The notes under the pieces: generated by a model
Told to the model about the DNA's origin: nothing
The model's input: the letters and a program-made list of their open reading frames with translations, nothing else
Database searches by the model: none
Made by a program: the position numbers and the translations under genes
NCBI GenBank assembly: GCA_947504725.1
Contig: CANNHN010000005.1
Location: forward strand, 101,704 to 165,703
DNA from: Bacteroidota bacterium
GTDB lineage: Bacteria; Bacteroidota; Bacteroidia; 2-12-FULL-35-15
Length of the DNA stretch: 64,000 bases
Direction of reading: 5' to 3'
Shown here: positions 25,991 to 34,829 of the stretch, one piece after another
Layout of the letters: every line of letters begins with the position of its first letter
How positions within the stretch are numbered: the first letter of the stretch is position 1

Positions 25991-26782
25991 TCCATTTTTT
26001 CTTTTAGGTAATGGAATAAATACACTTGTTGTTCTTTGGTATTCCCTGTACAAATCACCTTTTGAACGAAGGGATTGTTCTTCCGTCATTGGAATTCCAG
26101 TTACTTTAAAAATTAATAATCCAATTACTAGCGGACATACAATTGCAATCCAACCATAATTACTAGGAAGTGCGAATATGAGAACTGAGATCCAAATCAT
26201 TAATTGGAAAAAATAATTTGGGTGACGAGAGTAATTCCAGAAACCAGCTTCACATACTTTTCCTTTATTGGAAGGATTTTTTTTGAATTGTTTTAATTGC
26301 CAATCGGACAATCCTTCACCAATGATGGAAAGAAGCCACATTCCAGCTCCAATGTATTCAGATATAGAAATTTCTGTTTCAGGATTTACAGCGATAATAA
26401 AAAATGGAATAGCTAAAAATACATTTGATAAAGCTTGCATCTGGAAAAAAATAAAAAACTTTAAATTTTCGTGAGGAGCCCATTCTGCACGCAGTTGCTT
26501 GTATCGGCCTTCTTCTTCATCTAAATGAGAACCTACACGAATCAATAAATATATTCCTAAACGAATGCTCCACAACGCTGCTAATCCACATAAAATAATT
26601 TTACGAATATCATTTCCATCTGCTAAAAACCCAATAACGATGGCTATGATTAGGAAATTGAATGCCCAAAATATATCAACGATACCAGCATTTTTAATAC
26701 GATACGCCCACCCCCAAATAATAATCATTAAGAGAGATAGAACTGCGAATGATACTAACGGAAGTTGGATGAAGGGATTCAT
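25988..26782 (-). CDS. DUF1295 family membrane protein (steroid-reductase-like)
   Basis: A 264-residue protein with about six membrane helices. The C-terminal signature GFWNYSRHPNYFFQLMIWISV and a final EEQSLRSKGDLYREYQRTTS are those of DUF1295 and the steroid 5-alpha-reductase/ICMT-like superfamily, whose members reduce or methylate lipid substrates with NADPH or SAM. Its ATG overlaps the desaturase stop by 4 bp. It may reduce a double bond in the modified fatty acid (inference). Confidence 0.85.
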   Translation of the reverse strand: MNPFIQLPLVSFAVLSLLMIIIWGWAYRIKNAGIVDIFWAFNFLIIAIVIGFLADGNDIRKIILCGLAALWSIRLGIYLLIRVGSHLDEEEGRYKQLRAEWAPHENLKFFIFFQMQALSNVFLAIPFFIIAVNPETEISISEYIGAGMWLLSIIGEGLSDWQLKQFKKNPSNKGKVCEAGFWNYSRHPNYFFQLMIWISVLIFALPSNYGWIAIVCPLVIGLLIFKVTGIPMTEEQSLRSKGDLYREYQRTTSVFIPLPKRKNG

Positions 26783-27507
26783 AATTTCCGAATTTTGATA
26801 ATTCCTATTTTATCTAGCATCACTATTACTGGAAATGAAGGGTCGAACTCATACCATTTTTTAGCGAAATTAAGGCTGTTAGGGCTTTTGTGGTGGTTGT
26901 TTTGGAACAATTCCCCAAGCATTAAAAAATCGATTGGTAAGCTATTTTTGCTATGATCATTATTGTCGTAATTAGAATATCCGTATTTATGACCACACCA
27001 ATTTACAGTTGCACCGTGAATTGGCCCCATTAAAAAATGTATTGGTAATAAAAGGAACATCCACCAAGATGTTGCAAATTGTACATAAAATAAAATATAC
27101 AAAGCAACAAATGACAAACGTACTATCCATAAATCACTGAACCAATCAAATCCTTTCCAAACGGGATAGTCGCCTCTGAAGGCTTTTTCAGGCTCAGCTC
27201 CATACTTTGCATATTGCAGATAAACGTCTTTTGTTTGCATGGTCATGTGCCAAACATCTTTAAAAAAATGCGGTGAATGAGGGTCTTTTTCTGTGTCACT
27301 ATACGCATGATGCATGCGATGAAGAATCGCATACGCTCGTGGGTTTAAAAAGGAAGAACCTTGCGTTATAAATGTAAGGAGATAAAAAAACTTCTCCCAA
27401 AATGGATTCATCGTAAACATTTTATGAGAAGAATAGCGGTGCAAGAAAAAGGTCTGACAAAATAATGAAAGAAACCAATGTGCAATTAAAAATAAAAGTA
27501 TAGGCAT
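26779..27507 (-). CDS. Acyl-CoA/acyl-lipid desaturase
   Basis: A 242-residue membrane di-iron desaturase with three histidine boxes: HRYSSH near residue 24, HRMHH near residue 65, and FQNNHHKSP near the C-terminus (with an extra HKYGYSNYDNNDH before it). Four hydrophobic stretches lie between. It introduces a cis double bond into an acyl chain, the substrate needed by the two CFA-like methyltransferases downstream. It is first in the seven-gene cluster and shorter than eukaryotic delta-9 enzymes (no cytochrome b5 domain). Confidence 0.9.
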   Translation of the reverse strand: MPILLFLIAHWFLSLFCQTFFLHRYSSHKMFTMNPFWEKFFYLLTFITQGSSFLNPRAYAILHRMHHAYSDTEKDPHSPHFFKDVWHMTMQTKDVYLQYAKYGAEPEKAFRGDYPVWKGFDWFSDLWIVRLSFVALYILFYVQFATSWWMFLLLPIHFLMGPIHGATVNWCGHKYGYSNYDNNDHSKNSLPIDFLMLGELFQNNHHKSPNSLNFAKKWYEFDPSFPVIVMLDKIGIIKIRKL

Positions 27508-27642
27508 AATATAATTAAAGTTCGAGTTATTAATGTAAAGTACGCAAAAGTATTGAATTTAGATTCATAACAAATTTAAAATGTTAATTGTTCGCAGAAT
27601 TACTGATATTGTTATCTTTACATGAAAATATATACATTTAAA

Positions 27643-28518
27643 ATGGATTTAAGTAAATTAAAAAAGCGTCCATCTTACCCATTCGAAACGATAGCCGTTG
27701 CTGTTTCTTTTTCTCCACGTTGTCAGCCTGTATTAGCGGAAGCAAAGCGTTTGTCAGACATTTTAGGGGCATCACTTTTACTCTTACATATAGGAGAAAA
27801 AACAGTTGAAAAGGAACAAGAATTGGATGAAATGATGGCAGTAATTGGTGTTAATCCGAATCATTCCCGTGTCATTTGGATGGAAGGCGATCCGGTGGAT
27901 ACAATATTAAAATTGTGTAAACTAAATATTGTCGATTTGTTGGTTTTGGGAGCGCTCGAGAAAGAAAATATTTTGAAGTTTTATTTGGGATCAATCGCTA
28001 GAAACATCAGTAGAAAAGCAAAATGTTCAGTGTTGTTGCTAACGAATCCGACTAATGAGCCATTGAAATTTAAAAAAATAATTGTAAATGGCGTTGAAAA
28101 CCCAAAAACGATTCATACACTGAATACAGCTTTGTATTTAGCTAAAAGTTTAAAAATTAAAGACTTAACGATTGTAAACGAGTTAGACATATCTGGTTTA
28201 GCTATGGCGATTGCAGACAATAGCACAGCACCTCAAGCAAAAGAAATTAAAAAGAACATAACGGAGGAATCAGAAGAAACGCTTCAAACAATTATTGATA
28301 AATGTGATGTTGGTGATATAAAAGTTACGGATAAAAGTATTAAAGGTAAGCCAGGGTATGCCATAAGTAAATTTGCTAAAGATAAAAAGGCCGATTTACT
28401 TGTTATTAATTCTCCCGACACACATTTAAATTTTTTCGATCGAATTTTTACTCATGATATTGAATATATTTTGGCCGATTTGCCTAGTAATCTTTTAATT
28501 GTTCATTCGCGTATTTAG
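27643..28518 (+). CDS. Universal stress protein, two tandem UspA domains
   Basis: Two UspA-like domains: residues about 10-140 with LLVLGALEKENILKFYLGSIARNISRKAKCSVLLL, and about 145-290 ending FDRIFTHDIEYILADLPSNLLIV. The nucleotide-binding Gly pattern is only partly kept in the second domain. I prefer the ATG at 27643 (MDLSKLKKRP). An ATG at 27622 lies 1 bp after a -7-like TATCTTTA box (27613-27620) and would sit at or before the transcription start. It is followed after 1 bp by the antiporter gene. UspA pairs with antiporters are common in this phylum and suggest regulation of ion transport under stress. Confidence 0.85.
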   Translation: MDLSKLKKRPSYPFETIAVAVSFSPRCQPVLAEAKRLSDILGASLLLLHIGEKTVEKEQELDEMMAVIGVNPNHSRVIWMEGDPVDTILKLCKLNIVDLLVLGALEKENILKFYLGSIARNISRKAKCSVLLLTNPTNEPLKFKKIIVNGVENPKTIHTLNTALYLAKSLKIKDLTIVNELDISGLAMAIADNSTAPQAKEIKKNITEESEETLQTIIDKCDVGDIKVTDKSIKGKPGYAISKFAKDKKADLLVINSPDTHLNFFDRIFTHDIEYILADLPSNLLIVHSRI

Positions 28519-28519
28519 T

Positions 28520-29755
28520 ATGATAAGACTAGCACATAACGAATTAATTGTTTTGCTTTTGTCGATTAGCACAATGCTGATAATATCACGCATTTTTGCT
28601 GAACTTGGTAAAAAGTTAAAGCTTCCTGTTGTTATGGGTGAACTCATTGTTGGAATTGTTCTTGGGCCAACAATTTTAGGAATGCTTTATCCAGATATTT
28701 TTAATTATTTATTTCCGCTAACGGGTAATATTCCTATTGCATTAGATGGAATTTTTAGTTTGTCGGTCATTATGTTGCTCTTTGTTGCAGGAATGGAAGT
28801 GCAGCTCTCACTTGTGTTGAAGCAAGGTAAAGTTGCTGTTTATACGAGTGTGTTCAGTATGATTATTCCATTTTTTACTGGTTTCGCAGTTGCTTGGTTT
28901 TTTCCGGAAATTTTTTCAATTCCGAATGAGCAAGGTCCCAAATTATTATTCTCTTTATTTTTTGGAACAGCATTGTCGATTTCTGCTTTGCCAGTAATTG
29001 CACGTATTCTGATGGATATGAATTTGTTTAAAACAAATATAGGAATGGTCATTATTGCTTCTGCAATGTTTAACGATTTGTTGGGCTGGCTTATTTTTTC
29101 TTTCATATTGAGTTTAACTTCAACGAATGCAGGTGAGCATTTAAGTTTATGGTATACTGTTTCTTATATTCTTGGTTTTGGTTTATTTATGCTTACAATC
29201 GGTAAAAAAATTATTGATAAGTCTTTACCTTGGATGCAAACAAAATTGTCTTGGCCTGGTGGAGTTCTATCTATTTCTTTAGGAATTTGTTTGTTGTCGG
29301 CTGCATTTACAGAAGCAATTAATATTCATGCTATTTTAGGTGCGTTCATAGCAGGAATTGCTTTTGGTGATAGTGTTCATTTGCGTGAACAAGCAAGAGA
29401 AATTATTCATCAATTTGTCACCAACTTTTTCGCACCTCTATTTTTTGTTTCAATTGGTTTGAAAGTAAATTTTATTGAAAACTTTGATTTACCTATTGTT
29501 TTGATTGTATTAATACTAGCATTTGCAGGAAAAGTGATTGGTGCAACATTGGGAGCTCGACTAGGTGGTATGAGCAAAAATCATGCGCTTGCTGTTGGAT
29601 TTGGTATGAATGCTCGTGGTGCGATGGAAATAATTTTAGGTACCTTGGCATTGAATGCTGGACTAATTTCTAAACCAATATTTGTTGCGCTTGTTATTAT
29701 GGCGTTAGTTACCAGCTTGACAAGCGGACCTCTAATGAAAAAATTTATAGATTAA
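28520..29755 (+). CDS. Cation:proton antiporter (CPA2, Kef/NapA-like)
   Basis: A 411-residue protein with about twelve membrane helices. Recognisable segments are LGKKLKLPVVMGELIVGIVLGPTILG, AGMEVQLSL, the central NDLLGWLIFSF and the C-terminal MNARGAMEIILGTLAL. There is no TrkA-N domain. It exchanges Na+ or K+ for H+ across the inner membrane. The ATG at 28520 directly follows the universal-stress-protein stop. An ATG at 28499 would overlap that gene. It is followed 1 bp later by miaE, so usp, antiporter and miaE form one operon. Confidence 0.9.
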   Translation: MIRLAHNELIVLLLSISTMLIISRIFAELGKKLKLPVVMGELIVGIVLGPTILGMLYPDIFNYLFPLTGNIPIALDGIFSLSVIMLLFVAGMEVQLSLVLKQGKVAVYTSVFSMIIPFFTGFAVAWFFPEIFSIPNEQGPKLLFSLFFGTALSISALPVIARILMDMNLFKTNIGMVIIASAMFNDLLGWLIFSFILSLTSTNAGEHLSLWYTVSYILGFGLFMLTIGKKIIDKSLPWMQTKLSWPGGVLSISLGICLLSAAFTEAINIHAILGAFIAGIAFGDSVHLREQAREIIHQFVTNFFAPLFFVSIGLKVNFIENFDLPIVLIVLILAFAGKVIGATLGARLGGMSKNHALAVGFGMNARGAMEIILGTLALNAGLISKPIFVALVIMALVTSLTSGPLMKKFID

Positions 29756-29756
29756 A

Positions 29757-30338
29757 ATGTTAGGATTAAAATTGCCTACCGACCCGCGCTGGGTTAATAT
29801 TGTTGAAAGTAATATTGATGAAATATTAACAGATCATGCGTGGTGCGAGCAAAAGGCAGCTACAAACGCTTTGTCGTTAATCATTAACAATCCCAACTAT
29901 CCTGAATTAGTCTCCGCACTTTTAATTATCGTCAAAGAAGAAGTAGAACACTTCGAAATGGTTCATAATTTAATTTTAGCGAGAGGAAAAGTATTGGGCA
30001 TCGAACGAAGAGACAGCTATGTGAATGAGTTGTATAAATTCATGCAAAAAGGTGGAAGTAGAAAATCATCCTTAGTGGATCGTTTATTATTTTCTGCAAT
30101 GATTGAAGCTCGTAGTTGTGAACGTTTTCGAGTTCTTTCTGAAAACATTAAAGATGTTGAACTTGCTAAATTTTATCGTGAACTAATGATTTCGGAAGCT
30201 GGACATTATACTACATTTCTTGGCTTTGCTCGAAAATACGGAGATGATATTGACGTAGATAAACGATGGAAAGATTGGTTGGAATATGAAGCTTCAATTA
30301 TTAATAGCTACGGAAAAGAATCAACTATTCACGGGTAA
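29757..30338 (+). CDS. miaE: tRNA-(ms2io6A)-hydroxylase MiaE
   Basis: A 193-residue ferritin-like di-iron protein. Metal-ligand pairs are visible in DHAWCEQKAATNAL, VKEEVEHFEMVH, IEARSCERFRVL and SEAGHYTTFLGFARKYG. MiaE hydroxylates the isopentenyl group of modified adenosine-37 in tRNAs using O2. It starts 1 bp after the antiporter stop. Its TAA stop lies in a 14-bp perfect palindrome that also contains the stop of the convergent thioesterase gene. Confidence 0.93.
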   Translation: MLGLKLPTDPRWVNIVESNIDEILTDHAWCEQKAATNALSLIINNPNYPELVSALLIIVKEEVEHFEMVHNLILARGKVLGIERRDSYVNELYKFMQKGGSRKSSLVDRLLFSAMIEARSCERFRVLSENIKDVELAKFYRELMISEAGHYTTFLGFARKYGDDIDVDKRWKDWLEYEASIINSYGKESTIHG

Positions 30339-30340
30339 TA

Positions 30341-30754
30341 TTACCCAATCATCACAGCCTTCCATTTTTCAGGAACCATTATCGTTTGATTTGTTTTGTA
30401 ATTGAAGCAAACAATTATTGCTAAGCCTTTTGCTAATTCTACTTCAATGCCATTTTCTAATTTTACAATCGAACAACTCATGTCAAAACTTTTGCTTCCC
30501 ATTTTTGAAACCCAAGTATAAACAAAAACTTTATCCTCCAACAAAATTGGCATTTTGTATTCCATCTCAATTTTTGCAAGTATCACTCCTTCGTTTATCC
30601 AATCTATTTTTATGTTCTCTGCAGCTAGCGAATTGAAATAATCAACTCTAGCTAATTCAAAATAAGTAACGTGGTTGGCATTGTTCACATGGCCAAGTTT
30701 GTCGATGTCTTTAAAACGAATTTGTATTTGAGTTTTGTGCTTGTATGGATTCAT
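30341..30754 (-). CDS. Acyl-CoA thioesterase, 4HBT hotdog fold
   Basis: A 137-residue single hotdog domain. The 4-hydroxybenzoyl-CoA-thioesterase signature is in RFKDIDKLGHVNNANHVTYF, with the catalytic Asp in the DxDxxGHVNN context, followed by FELARVDYF. It hydrolyses an acyl-CoA of unknown chain. The ATG at 30754 (MNPYKHKT) is preferred to a TTG at 30760 that overlaps the stop of the upstream epimerase gene. The two genes are translationally close. Confidence 0.87.
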   Translation of the reverse strand: MNPYKHKTQIQIRFKDIDKLGHVNNANHVTYFELARVDYFNSLAAENIKIDWINEGVILAKIEMEYKMPILLEDKVFVYTWVSKMGSKSFDMSCSIVKLENGIEVELAKGLAIIVCFNYKTNQTIMVPEKWKAVMIG

Positions 30755-30756
30755 AA

Positions 30757-32634
30757 TCAATCTAATTTTTCGTAAACCGAATTGTTGCTTTTGTATTCAG
30801 GCACCAATTCTTTCATCTTCTTTACAATCGTTTGATTGTTTTGTTTGCTGAACATGTCAATTAGTTCATCAATAGAAGTAGAAATTGTAGTAAAGTCATA
30901 TTCTTTCACTTTTGCAATCATAATTTGTTTATGATGCGTAGGTAAAGTGTTTTCATGGTCAGCAAGCAACTCTTCGTATAGTTTTTCTCCTGGACGTAAT
31001 CCTGTATAAGTGATGCTAATATCTTTATCTAAAACTAATCCCGAAAGTTTAATCATCTTTTTTGCTAAGTCAACTATCTTTACAGATTCACCCATATCAA
31101 AAATAAAAATTTCACCACCTGTTCCCATTGCACCTGCTTCTAAAACCAATTGGCACGCTTCTGGAATGGTCATGAAAAAGCGTGTAATATCCGGATGCGT
31201 TATAGTAACTGGTCCGCCATTTTCAATCTGTTGTCTGAAACGAGGAATAACGGAACCATTTGAACCAAGCACATTTCCAAAGCGTGTGGTGATAAATTTA
31301 GTACTTGAATTTTTGCCCAACGACTGAGTGTAAATTTCAGCAATGCGTTTACTCGCACCCATCACATTGGTTGGGTTCACTGCTTTGTCGGTTGAAATCA
31401 TTACAAATTTTTCAGCTTTGTATTGCACAGCTAAGTCTGATAAATTTTTAGTTCCTGACACATTCGTAAAAATGGATTCCGATGGGTTGTTTTCCATCAT
31501 CGGAACATGTTTGTAGGCGGCAGCATGAAAAATAATTTGTGGCTGAAATGTTTTAAAAACATTATCCATTCGTTCTTTGTTTCGAATATCACCCATCACT
31601 ATTTCGTATGATTGCTGTTTGTATTTATCAAACAATTCCATCTCCATTTCATATAATGGTGATTCTGCCTGATCCAATAAAATGATTTTTTTGGGATTAA
31701 ATTTAATAAGTTGTCTTACTATCTCGCTACCGATACTTCCAGCCGAACCCGTTACTAATATGGTTTTGTTTGATAATTGTTTTTGAATATTTTCTTTGTC
31801 AAGTTTAATCGATTCGCGCTCCAGCAACTCTTCAATTTGTACTTTTTTAATTTGACGGAAACTTAATTCTCCGTTAATCCAATTACTAACTGGAGGAACG
31901 TTTAATACTTTTGTATCATGGTTTAAACAGATGTCGACAATTTGCTGTTTTTTTGCAGGAGGTAAATTTTGAACCGAAATAATTAAATTAGAAACATCAT
32001 TTTCTGCCAATAAGCTATCCAGCTTATCAATATTGTAAATCGTGCTTCCTTCTAGTTGTTTTCCTTGTTTTTTTATATCATCATCAATAAATCCTAGGAC
32101 TTTGTATTTTGTTCCAGCATCTCTATCTAATGTGCGTTTTGTAATAATACCCGATTCTCCTGCTCCGAAAATAATTACACTGCGCTTTTCTTTATTCGGA
32201 TTTGTTAATTCTAAATACAATGCTTTAAACATAACCCTTAAACTTATCATCAAAAAAGTTGTCGCCATGTAATCGATGATGATTATAGAGAAAGGGATTG
32301 GGAAGGTTTTGTTTACAAAAAAGTAAAAAATGCAATTAACACCAACAAATACTAAACTTCCTATGCTTATCACAATGAAAATCCGCTGTGCATCTTTTGA
32401 ACTGGTGTACTTTACAATTCCTTGATATGTTTTTGAGAAGTAGAAGCTGCTTGCTCGAATACAAATAGCTACTCCAAAAACAAATGGAAATGCATCTATT
32501 TCTACTTTGGGTATCGCAAAATTAAATCGAACTAAATAAGCAAGTATCAATGAAAACAGACAAATACCAAGGTCGATGAAAAAGATGATCCATCTTGGCA
32601 TATTGCGCTGAAATAATAAGTCGATTAACTTCAT
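30757..32634 (-). CDS. Membrane nucleoside-diphosphate-sugar epimerase/dehydratase (CapD/PglF/WbpM-like)
   Basis: A 625-residue protein with four N-terminal membrane helices (residues about 12-130), a first Rossmann domain (VIIFGAGESGIITKRTL, about 155) and a C-terminal SDR domain. The SDR domain has TGSAGSIGSEIVRQL (about 290), a STDKAVNPTNVMGASKR catalytic loop and RFGNVLGSNGSVIP. The family acts on UDP-GlcNAc or similar as a 4,6-dehydratase in capsule, O-antigen or protein-glycan synthesis. The usual active-site Tyr of SDRs is replaced by Met in NVMGASK, as is common in this subfamily. No other polysaccharide gene is adjacent. Confidence 0.92.
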   Translation of the reverse strand: MKLIDLLFQRNMPRWIIFFIDLGICLFSLILAYLVRFNFAIPKVEIDAFPFVFGVAICIRASSFYFSKTYQGIVKYTSSKDAQRIFIVISIGSLVFVGVNCIFYFFVNKTFPIPFSIIIIDYMATTFLMISLRVMFKALYLELTNPNKEKRSVIIFGAGESGIITKRTLDRDAGTKYKVLGFIDDDIKKQGKQLEGSTIYNIDKLDSLLAENDVSNLIISVQNLPPAKKQQIVDICLNHDTKVLNVPPVSNWINGELSFRQIKKVQIEELLERESIKLDKENIQKQLSNKTILVTGSAGSIGSEIVRQLIKFNPKKIILLDQAESPLYEMEMELFDKYKQQSYEIVMGDIRNKERMDNVFKTFQPQIIFHAAAYKHVPMMENNPSESIFTNVSGTKNLSDLAVQYKAEKFVMISTDKAVNPTNVMGASKRIAEIYTQSLGKNSSTKFITTRFGNVLGSNGSVIPRFRQQIENGGPVTITHPDITRFFMTIPEACQLVLEAGAMGTGGEIFIFDMGESVKIVDLAKKMIKLSGLVLDKDISITYTGLRPGEKLYEELLADHENTLPTHHKQIMIAKVKEYDFTTISTSIDELIDMFSKQNNQTIVKKMKELVPEYKSNNSVYEKLD

Positions 32635-32929
32635 AGTATCTGTTCCTCAAAGATATAAAAAAGGATGGCTTTTAAGGTACAAATAACGAATTTATACGAA
32701 TTTACAAAACCACGTTACCGGTTCACGAGTTCCTTAACTTTTCTTTTTTAACATATCTTTTTTAACATACGAGCTAATTTGTGTAAATCTCTTTCCATAA
32801 GCCCTAATATTATGCTTTTATGAAACAATAAAAATCTTACATTTGTAATACTACAATACTACATAGCATTTGTTATTAATTTCAGCATATCGATTAACTA
32901 TTGAACCAAAGAACCTATAAACTAATACC
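32635..32929. other. Intergenic region upstream of gcvT
   Basis: A 295-bp divergent gap. The only signal I can point to is a -7-like TACATTTG at 32838-32845 facing gcvT, without a convincing -33 partner. No RNA or riboswitch fold is recognisable, and in particular I could not identify a glycine riboswitch. Confidence 0.4.
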
Positions 32930-34033
32930 ATGGAAACAACATCAACAGAATTAAAGTCAGTAGCATTAGAAAACAAACACATTTCATTAGGTGCTAAAAT
33001 GGTTCCTTTCGCAGGATACAATATGCCCGTTTCTTATAGTGGTTTAAATGATGAACACGCTACCGTTAGAAATGCAATGGGTGTTTTTGATGTGAGTCAC
33101 ATGGGTGAGTTTATTTTGAAAGGTGAGAATGCATTGGATTTAATTCAACGTGTAACTTCAAACGATGCATCTGTATTAGCAGATGATAAGATTCAATATT
33201 CGTGTTTGCCGAATGACAAAGGCGGAATTGTAGACGATTTATTGGTATATCGTATGAATGAAAAGGAATACATGTTGGTGGTGAATGCTTCCAATATTGA
33301 AAAAGATTGGAATTGGATTAGTAAGTTCAACACCAAAGGTGTGGAGATGAAAAATATTTCAGACGATGTTTCATTGTTGGCCGTACAAGGACCAAAAGCA
33401 ATATTGGCTTTACAGAAATTAACTGATATGAACTTGTCGGAAATGCCTTATTATACTTTCAAAAAAGGAACCTTTAACGGAGAAGAGAATGTGGTGATTT
33501 CTAATACAGGATACACAGGCGCAGGAGGATTCGAAATTTATTTTGCAAACAATGTCGCTGATAAAATGTGGAATGCTATTTTTGAAGCAGGTGCAGAGTT
33601 CGGTATAAAACCAATTGGTTTAGGTGCACGTGATACTTTGCGTTTGGAAATGGGTTTCTGTTTATATGGAAATGACATTAATGATACGACTTCTCCAATT
33701 GAAGCCGGATTAGGTTGGATTACTAAATTCACAAAAGAATTTACAAACAGCAAAGCACTTTTAGAACAAAAGGAAAAAGGTGTAACTAAAAAATTAGTTG
33801 GTTTCGAAATGATTGACAGAGGAATTCCTCGTCACGATTACCCCATTGCAGATGCAAACGGAAATGTTATTGGGATTGTAACTTCAGGGACTCAATCGCC
33901 AACATTAAATAAAGCAATCGGAATGGGATATGTTCCTACAGCTTTAGCAAAAGCTGATTCTGAAATATTTATTATGATTCGTGATAAAGCAATTAAAGCA
34001 AAAGTTGTAAAGATTCCTTTTTTGAAAGCATAA
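32930..34033 (+). CDS. gcvT: Glycine cleavage system T protein (aminomethyltransferase)
   Basis: A 367-residue protein. Family segments are [56 protein letters not shown] (folate site region) and [10 protein letters not shown]. It transfers the methylene group from the aminomethyl-lipoyl H protein to tetrahydrofolate. The P and H proteins are not adjacent, which is common in this phylum. Confidence 0.97.
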   Translation: METTSTELKSVALENKHISLGAKMVPFAGYNMPVSYSGLNDEHATVRNAMGVFDVSHMGEFILKGENALDLIQRVTSNDASVLADDKIQYSCLPNDKGGIVDDLLVYRMNEKEYMLVVNASNIEKDWNWISKFNTKGVEMKNISDDVSLLAVQGPKAILALQKLTDMNLSEMPYYTFKKGTFNGEENVVISNTGYTGAGGFEIYFANNVADKMWNAIFEAGAEFGIKPIGLGARDTLRLEMGFCLYGNDINDTTSPIEAGLGWITKFTKEFTNSKALLEQKEKGVTKKLVGFEMIDRGIPRHDYPIADANGNVIGIVTSGTQSPTLNKAIGMGYVPTALAKADSEIFIMIRDKAIKAKVVKIPFLKA

Positions 34034-34034
34034 A

Positions 34035-34066
34035 CCTCACCCCCGCCCTCTCCAAGTGGAGAGGAA
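34035..34066. repeat. Short interspersed hairpin (CCTCACCCCCGCCCTCTCC type)
   Basis: CCTCACCCCCGC followed by the hairpin CTCTCC-AAGT-GGAGAG, squeezed between the gcvT stop and the start of the comB-like gene. Its GC-rich base composition is unlike its neighbours. Confidence 0.7.
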
Positions 34067-34072
34067 GATTGT

Positions 34073-34792
34073 ATGGAAAAAAAAATAATTGTTGACGTTT
34101 GTTTATCACCTTATCTCTACCCTGTGCATCACAGAGAAGATGCAATTGTGGTAGTGATTGATATTCTTCGTGCTACAACAGCTATGTGTGCTGCCTTTCA
34201 TCATGGAGTAGATAAAATGATTCCAGTTGCTACTGTTGAAGAAGCGGCTGAATATAAAAAACAAGGATTCATGGTTGGTGCCGAAAGAAACGGTGTTCAG
34301 CTAGAAGGTTTTGATTTCGGAAATTCTCCTTTTAGTTATATGACCGAAAAAATAAAGGGTCAAACCATTGTTATTTCTACAACAAACGGAACTCAAGCTA
34401 TAGAAGCGGCAAAAAATGCACATCAAGTAGTGATTGGTGCCTTTACAAATATTACAGCGTTGTGTGAATATTTGGTTTCTCAAAATAGAAGTGTTTTGCT
34501 ATTGTGTTCTGGTTGGAAAAATCGTTTCAATTGGGAAGACAGTATTTTTGCTGGAGCTGTAACAAGCAGATTGTTCGAAGCTGGTTTGCACAATACAGGT
34601 GATGCTGCTAAAGCGATGTTATTCCTCTATGAGCAGTCGCAAAAAAGTCAAATTAAGTTTATCCGAAACTCTTCTCATGCCGAACGCCTTGCAGCGATGG
34701 GTTTGAAGAAAGACATTAAATATTGTTTTCAACTCGATCAAACAACTGTTATTCCTGTTTTACAAGGTAAATATTTAGTAAAACTGGCTTAA
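34073..34792 (+). CDS. comB: 2-phosphosulfolactate phosphatase (ComB family)
   Basis: A 239-residue protein with VVVIDILRATTAM, MVGAERNGVQLEGFDFGNSPF and VISTTNGTQAIEAA, the conserved ComB segments with the acidic metal ligands. ComB removes phosphate from 2-phosphosulfolactate, a step first defined in methanogen coenzyme M synthesis. No other coenzyme M gene is visible, so the substrate in this bacterium is open. It lies 39 bp after gcvT and is probably co-transcribed. Confidence 0.88.
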   Translation: MEKKIIVDVCLSPYLYPVHHREDAIVVVIDILRATTAMCAAFHHGVDKMIPVATVEEAAEYKKQGFMVGAERNGVQLEGFDFGNSPFSYMTEKIKGQTIVISTTNGTQAIEAAKNAHQVVIGAFTNITALCEYLVSQNRSVLLLCSGWKNRFNWEDSIFAGAVTSRLFEAGLHNTGDAAKAMLFLYEQSQKSQIKFIRNSSHAERLAAMGLKKDIKYCFQLDQTTVIPVLQGKYLVKLA

Positions 34793-34829
34793 CCTTTCCC
34801 ATTCTTATATTCCTTATCTTTATATTGAA

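Noticed and set aside
32635-32929. Glycine riboswitch before gcvT
   Set aside because: I could not find the paired stems and conserved core of a glycine aptamer, and the gap looks like plain AT-rich promoter DNA.
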